This document shows, piece after piece, positions 59,117 to 64,000 of a DNA stretch of 64,000 bases; within the stretch, counting starts at the first letter, position 1; each line of letters opens with the position of its first letter. The notes beneath the pieces are model-generated. The model was not told the DNA's origin and ran no database searches. It saw only the letters and a list, made by a program, of their open reading frames with translations. The position numbers were made by a program, and so were the translations under genes. Origin of the DNA: Nannochloris sp. 'desiccata' (lineage: Eukaryota > Chlorophyta > Trebouxiophyceae > Chlorellales > Chlorellaceae); assembly GCA_019044685.2 (NCBI GenBank), contig JAGTXX020000003.1:186001-250000 (forward strand), read 5' to 3'.

Positions 59117-59404
59117 AGGTGAATTCTCGCGCTGGCAGGGACAAAGACAAGCCTGCTGGAGCCACTACGGGCTATATAAAATACCTACAGGGTCCGTGAA
59201 GGGCTGTGGGTATGAAAACCCCGTCTTTTGTCTTTATGATCATGATCAGCAGCTTGATCGATTCTTGGGAAACAGCAAGTCGCCTAGTGCAGTCTCCCCA
59301 CGCGGCATAGAGTTTCCTCAGATGTATAGTATATATCACTATTTCACTGAAGGAACTCGAGTTTCCCAGCTTTTTCCAAGAGGACGAAAACTATTTCCCC
59401 CACC
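59117..59404. other. Intergenic region with TATA-like box
   Basis: GGGCTATATAAAATACC at about 59168-59184 looks like a TATA box for a plus-strand transcript. The only plus-strand remnant downstream is the truncated secreted-protein exon. Confidence 0.35.
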
Positions 59405-59544
59405 CCTTTCTTCCTTGATACTGCAGCGGATCCACTGCCAGGCCTGGTAAAGGCAAGGACAGGGACAAGGACAAGGACGAGAGCGGGAACGGCAATGGCA
59501 ACGGCAGCGGCAGCAACAAGCCCAGTGATTACCTCAGCAATTGA
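59405..59544 (+). pseudogene. Truncated copy of the secreted Cys-rich protein exon 2
   Basis: Bases 59405-59523 resemble 51992-52104: the pyrimidine tract, the GATACTGCAG acceptor, a TARPGKGK segment, a Gly/Asn repeat and SNKPS. The first mature Cys is replaced (TGC to TCC), and charged KDRDKDKD replaces part of the Gly/Asn repeat. Similarity ends at ~59523 and the frame stops at 59542-59544, before the Cys-rich core. From ~59533 on, the sequence is COG7 3' flank. Confidence 0.7.
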
Positions 59545-59585
59545 TGCAAAGAGCGGGTTTCCTCTTCTTCTTACTATCTATCTAT

Positions 59586-62221
59586 CTACGTTCTCCCACC
59601 ATTGCCACTCAATTCCATTGCTCTTAATTTTGTTACGATATCGACAGCAATCTTCGCTTCATCAGTGCCACCTTCCCCGGCAGCCAACCCTTTCAACCCT
59701 TCCAACGCGACAGTATCCGGCGCAACAAGCGCCGCTTGCCACGCTGCCAGTCCTGACGGCACAGCCAAGCCCAGCGTACTCAGCACGTTGCTGAAATATT
59801 CAATATCAGCTGCTAGCTGTCCTGCTCCTTGAGGAGATAACCCCTTTAATTTCTTTAATTCATTTAGGTAAAGTTGACAAGAAGCTAGAGCTGCACGATC
59901 CACCCACTCCGCAACGAGTTCAGCTGCTTCGGTTGAGTCTTCCTCGTGCTCTTCATGCTCTGCGTTAACATCAGCACCCCGTTCATCTTCGCGTACTACC
60001 GCTGCAGTTTCCTCAGTAGATAATGCAGACTCCAGTACTTGAGGCAACATCATCAGATACTCTCCAGCAGCAGTAATATATGGGAGAGGGTATGGAGTAA
60101 ACGAAGGAAGCTGGACGGAAGTTGCTGGCTTCGCGTGCCATTCAGGCAAAGCAGGCACAGTTGCAAAATGACCAGCAACACGTGCACATAACGCACGCTC
60201 AGCTAATGCATCTACAGCCAGAGCTAAATCTGCCATGGCAGAGTCTGCAGCAGTGAGGAACGTCGAGGTAACGGAATACGTTGAATCTGATGAAGCACGT
60301 TCCGCAGCGGCAGCGGTGGCTGCTGCAAATGTTGTTAGCTGCCGTCGTAAACCAGATTGTGTCTGCAATCTTAACGCTGAAAGAGGTACAGGTTCACTTG
60401 CAGGGATATCTGCAGGCAGTGCCCCTTGTAATACTTCAGTTATTGCGGTAGAAACCGCCTGAACAATCTCAGCAGTACACTCGTCCAATCGTCGTTGCAT
60501 TTTTAACACTACCAAGAGTAAAGGCAGCACTGCCTCGGGAATAGCTGCTGCACTGGACCCGCTTCCAGTCGCACCAACAGAAGGAACAGCTCCACCAGGT
60601 GTCTTTGAAGGACTTGTACTACCAAGATTTGTACTACCAATACCATTAAAGGCGTTTGTAATAATGGATTGTACTGCTGAAATATATTGCTGTACTACCC
60701 GATCCAGTACTCTTGAAAGTGTCGGTAGGGAAGTGCCACCGGTTAATCGTACACACCGAGCTACAGCTGCAGTCGCAGCACCAAATGCTGCATCCAAGGT
60801 GCCACCCAACACAGCATGCAACGACAAAAGTTTTCCTGCAGCCGCAGCGGCCGAAGCAGAAGAGGAGGACGCAGCAGCGACCAGTTCCCTTACCGGAGCC
60901 AGTAGCCGTGGCATCTCAGCAGTTAAATAGTGTACTTCTTTATCATGATACTGTGAAATTGCACCTTCAACAGGGGCTACTATTATATCAAGCACTTGCC
61001 AGCACCCTTGAATATGTTCTTGTTCTTGTTGTTTCGTATCATCAACCGCATTGCCATTGCTCTCCCCACCACTGCTACACCATGCACCAGCATCGATCAG
61101 TTCTCTTCGTAAATTATTCACAAAATCATTTACCGCAGAGGCAGCTTGTTCCAGATGTTCCAACGGTAACAAGGATCCCTGTGCACCTGTTAACGCACCC
61201 GCCAATCTCGCTCTGTATGGTTGATCAGTTGATGAGAAAAACGAAGAAAACAGATTGATCACAAGGTGAGGATAATAATCAGGTAGAGAGGTTCTGCACC
61301 ATTCACATTCTACAGCAACAGAACGCAAGACTTGATCATAAAACGTCGCGAGCCAGGGTACAAAGGGAGTGCCTGCTGTGTAGCCTTCCCATAAGGACCA
61401 CAGCGGGGCACAGCGGGCTGTGATATAGGCAGATACCACTTGATCTGATCTATCCATTGTAGATAGCATATTTGCTAGAGAGGATGCTTCATCACCACGT
61501 TGATTTGTCAATGCTGCAGCTAAAGGGGCTTCAGCAGCAGCGGAGAAACGGTCTTCGAGGCGAGCTAATCGAGCTCGGCCATCTCGGAACTCGGGAACTG
61601 AGTCTGCAACAACAACAAGACCTCTTCGTATACCAGCTAAAGCATCTGCTGCACGAGAAAGATCCCCAGAAGTGAATAAATCATCAACTAAGCTGAATAA
61701 AGTGGAGAGGCCAGCTGCTTCCTTCAATGTGTTGCAAGCAGACTCCATTTTTCGTTTCACGTCGTCAATTTCTTCAAGGGCAGCCAACGTTGCTGCAGTT
61801 GAGGAGGATGTTGTAGGCTTGTTAGTTTCTTGGATTTTACTGAGGGCGGTAGCGACAGACGCACGGACGCTTTGAGCGTCTTCGCGGATTCTGGCCAGTT
61901 CCCTTGCAGCCACGGGAATGCGTTGAGTGGCTCGGGTGGACTGATCTTCAAGATAGAGACCGATATCGTCAGAGCCTAAATGAAGCTTCATCTCCAATTC
62001 AGCTAGATATCTGTAGTGTGGAAAATTGGATTTGATAGCTTTAGAAATTGATAGGAATTGATAATATCTTATATATGTTTAAGAGCAAGTGAAACTTAAG
62101 TGATCATTGTTGCTCAAGCGTACCTATCCAAAGCTTTATCGGCGGGTTTATTAGCACATGCTGCATTTATGTATGCTTTAGGATCAAAGTCCTCCTCCAG
62201 GAAGACCTGAAGATCGGCCAT
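59586..62221 (-). CDS. COG7: Conserved oligomeric Golgi complex subunit 7
   Basis: Exon 1 (62221..62124) and exon 2 (62010..59586) join in phase 2 (gtacgc/actacag) into 840 aa. The N-terminus MADLQVFLEEDFDPKAYINAAC matches COG7, where an FDxKxWIN segment follows a short acidic stretch. Long helices follow (RLARLEDRFSAAAEAPL, LNELKKLKGLSPQGAGQL near the end). Low-complexity Ala/Ser loops lengthen it relative to animal COG7 (~770 aa). COG7 belongs to lobe B (COG5-8) of the tethering complex that holds intra-Golgi retrograde vesicles and keeps glycosylation enzymes in place. The last ~27 codons and 3' flank are duplicated at 54868-55013. Confidence 0.88.
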
Positions 62222-62504
62222 CGTGCGTTTGATTTGTTTAAATTATTGCAGCAATTCCTTTCTTGCTTCTACTCTACCATTAATTACACATAAAAGCGCG
62301 CATTGACAAAGATAAGTTCAAATTCAAACAGCAAAACATTCGCTAACAACCTCAAAAATGCCAGGTTTTTAACTTTTTTCTTTTATCGTCCTCAAGGCGC
62401 CGTTCCTTGCTGCTGCGCCGATGATGTAGCATTTATGTTGGGCTTCCAAATTGAGTTTAAACAATCAACGATAAATCAACTGTGCTCTATATGGCATGAT
62501 TCAT
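62222..62504. other. Short intergenic region
   Basis: About 280 bases between the COG7 start and the stop of the next minus-strand gene. Nothing is recognised. Confidence 0.4.
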
Positions 62505-63306
62505 TTACTGGATAGGCTTCATCAAACGGCGGAACATGCCACCGTGAGATTGAGTCGAGGTATTGCGGACAAACTCTGCACTGGTCTCGGGGTTCGCAGC
62601 CACCGCTGCAGGAGATACCCTGCCACTATCGAGAGTGTAGTAGAAACTGATGTCATCGGAAACAGCAGCAGTGGGGTTGATCATGTGAAGACGGGATGTA
62701 CGGTAGACAGGAGCTTCGGAAGCCATATGGGCAAAACCTGAAAGAGAAGGGGGAAAAGGGTTGTTAAGCTTGACGTAGCCAAGATCACTATTTCAATAGA
62801 GAGTACTCGACAAATCGACTAATTTTGGCTTCTTACCTGCTGCAAAAGGCATGTATTTCTTCCCAAAAGTCTCTGGGCCTGCAGCATCCGACGAGCGGTG
62901 CGCTGGAGCCCTTAATTTTGTATGGAAAGCATATCCAAGTTCGCCTTGGGGTTCCTCGTGGGCAGGGCTGATTTCGTTACCAGTCATATGACGAACATCT
63001 GCAATGAATTTGAAGAAATTTTAGTTATAAAATTTAAAGAATTCATTTTATGTTCTTTCTTGGATAGAGTTTCTCACCGATGCTGCGATGCTCAGATTTG
63101 CCAGTAGGTGTCCCAATTGAATGAGATTGCACCTTGGAAACGACATTCTCTTCAATTTCCTTTGTAGGGTATCTTTGACTACCCCGTTCTTTGCTTTTCA
63201 TGCTTGTAGGAACGTCGTGAACTCCACTTTCACCTCCTTGCCACTCTCGGTCACCCTCCCACTGTCTAGTGTCATTCTCCATTGCCATGACGTTTCCGTT
63301 GCTCAT
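62505..63306 (-). CDS. Unrecognised 207-aa protein
   Basis: Exons 63306..63078, 62998..62837 and 62737..62505, both junctions phase 1 with good sites (gtgaga, gtaaga; ttgcag, tttcag), give 207 aa. The protein is hydrophilic. The N-terminal third is charged (MENDTRQWEGDREW), the middle has a GYAFHTKLRAPAH segment, and the end is SHGGMFRRLMKPIQ. There is no signal peptide, membrane helix or known motif. Regular phase-1 introns and sensible composition support a real gene. I cannot suggest a function. Confidence 0.65.
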
Positions 63307-63674
63307 TATATGGTAAATTTATTGAATTTAAAGTAATAACTAAAGAAACACACACCTCCAAGGCAATTTTGCTGCTGAACGCGCATGGAAAGCCAAAAAA
63401 AAACTGCCTAGTCAGCCTAGTCGACAACCTTCAGGAAAGGTTCTTTAAACCGCGCGGCTAGCTCTCGTTGTCTCGCATTTGCCTTTATAAGAGGCTTTGC
63501 ACTCCTCTAAGAGACATAATAACGATTTATTTGCACACCTGCAAGCTTCCAAAACCAAGCTCTCTCATCTGCCCCTTACTTCTGCAGAAAGTTGTAAAGC
63601 GTTGTTCTTTTGTAGAGCAGCCATCTTTTAAAGCCTAGTTTAAGGATTCAAGCCCCGCCTTCTCACTCGTAAGC
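63307..63674. promoter_or_regulatory. Intergenic region
   Basis: About 370 bases between the minus-strand 207-aa gene and a possible small plus-strand ORF. No clear element is seen. Confidence 0.35.
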
Positions 63675-63776
63675 ATGGGTTCTGTTGTTCAAGGAGTCAA
63701 GCAAATCATCCTTGCTCCCTTTGTCGCTATACAAACAGCTATTGGAGGCCTCTTCCGAGCCTGCCGTGGTGTCTAG
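63675..63776 (+). CDS. Putative 33-aa microprotein
   Basis: The ATG at 63675 opens 33 codons to a TAG. The product starts MGSVVQGVKQIILAPF and ends GGLFRACRGV. It is an amphipathic to hydrophobic helix with basic residues at both ends, and Gly2 with Ser3 might allow N-myristoylation. TGTAA (63845-63849) follows the stop by about 70 bases. Such a short frame can occur by chance, so this is tentative. Confidence 0.4.
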   Translation: MGSVVQGVKQIILAPFVAIQTAIGGLFRACRGV

Positions 63777-63905
63777 GACGACAGAATGAAATTGCTTTGT
63801 TTTGTTTTGTTTTATAACTATCAATCTATGCAAACGTGACACCATGTAACACAAGTTTAAAGCCAATTTCCCTATAATATAGTGATCAGTAAACGCAGTC
63901 AGTCT

Positions 63906-63995
63906 TCAAAAGATCTTCAGAACAGCATTGGTAGCCATGCCGCCGATGGCGCCTTTGATGTGGGCCCACTGTAGTAATGTAAATGCTGGCAGCAT
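63906..63995 (-). CDS. Terminal exon or tiny ORF at the window edge
   Basis: On the minus strand a frame ends WAHIKGAIGGMATNAVLKIF-stop (63906). It is either the last exon of a gene extending right, using the acceptor ttacattactacag before 63968, or a 29-codon ORF beginning at the ATG at 63995. The sequence looks like part of a membrane helix. No family is recognised. Confidence 0.35.
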   Translation of the reverse strand: MLPAFTLLQWAHIKGAIGGMATNAVLKIF

Positions 63996-64000
63996 CTTAA

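Noticed and set aside
59602..61258. Plus-strand ORFs across 59.6-61.3 kb
   Set aside because: All are antisense shadows of the Ala-rich COG7 coding sequence.

Overview
The window is nuclear DNA from a plastid-bearing eukaryote, most likely a green alga (Chlorophyta). It has about 30 protein genes with short GT-AG introns (roughly 75-140 bp, mostly one to three per gene). Three genes point to the green lineage: a convincing OEP21 homologue (chloroplast outer-envelope pore), a PDCD4-type protein with four MA3 domains (the plant/green-algal form), and a nuclear gene for a CysW-type chloroplast sulfate permease. TGTAA, the chlorophyte polyadenylation element, lies shortly after several stop codons (26703, 28448, 38695, 63845). 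A CEP104 homologue at the left edge suggests the lineage builds cilia. The genus cannot be named from the sequence alone.

Layout. 0.0-0.5 kb: CEP104 5' end (-). 0.9-1.9: mitochondrial ribosomal protein S18 (+). 2.1-3.6: HisG (-). 3.8-6.9: RRP6/EXOSC10 (+). 7.1-9.1: ARO8-like aminotransferase (+). 9.5-11.1: RUVBL1 (-). 11.7-14.0: AT-hook low-complexity protein (+). 14.9-17.1: four-MA3 PDCD4/MRF protein (-). 17.8-18.6: AP-1 sigma (+). 18.8-20.2: eIF3m (-). 21.1-22.2: CCT-motif protein (+). 23.9-24.7: SixA-like histidine phosphatase (-). 25.0-25.7: unknown 122-aa protein (-). 26.0-26.6: secreted phospholipase A2 (+). 26.8-28.4: MICU (+). 28.7-31.0: unknown low-complexity protein (+). 31.2-31.9: OEP21 (-). 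32.2-32.8: secreted Cys-rich protein (-). 33.2-35.1: LRR protein with a lipidation-type N-terminus (+). 35.7-37.1: DPH1 (-). 37.4-38.7: sulfate permease (+). 39.1-40.5: CBM20/coiled-coil protein (+). 40.9-42.9: flavin monooxygenase (-). 43.3-48.7: very large secreted beta-helix/membrane protein (+). 49.4-51.3: DUF1771-Smr protein (-). 51.9-52.5: small secreted Cys-rich protein (+). 53-55: inverted-repeat mobile element and gene debris. 55.5-57.4: archaeal-type ATPase (-). 59.6-62.2: COG7 (-). 62.5-63.3: unknown protein (-). 63.7-64.0: tiny ORFs.

Genes alternate strand with striking regularity: ten divergent pairs share intergenic stretches of about 190-840 bp. The genes do not form one pathway. 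They are housekeeping (translation, RNA decay, chromatin remodelling, vesicle traffic) with a plastid/mitochondrial set (OEP21, sulfate permease, HisG, SixA-like phosphatase, S18, MICU).

The accessory part is 52-60 kb. It holds a 1.86-kb element with ~515-bp inverted arms, TG...CA ends and a 5-bp target duplication. One arm is interrupted by a 488-bp insertion bounded by an 8-bp duplication. Between the arms are a PBS-like site and a gag-like coiled-coil ORF cut off by the right arm. The element sits inside a degenerate duplicate of the 'secreted protein gene / COG7 tail' junction, whose other copy lies at 59.4-59.7 kb.
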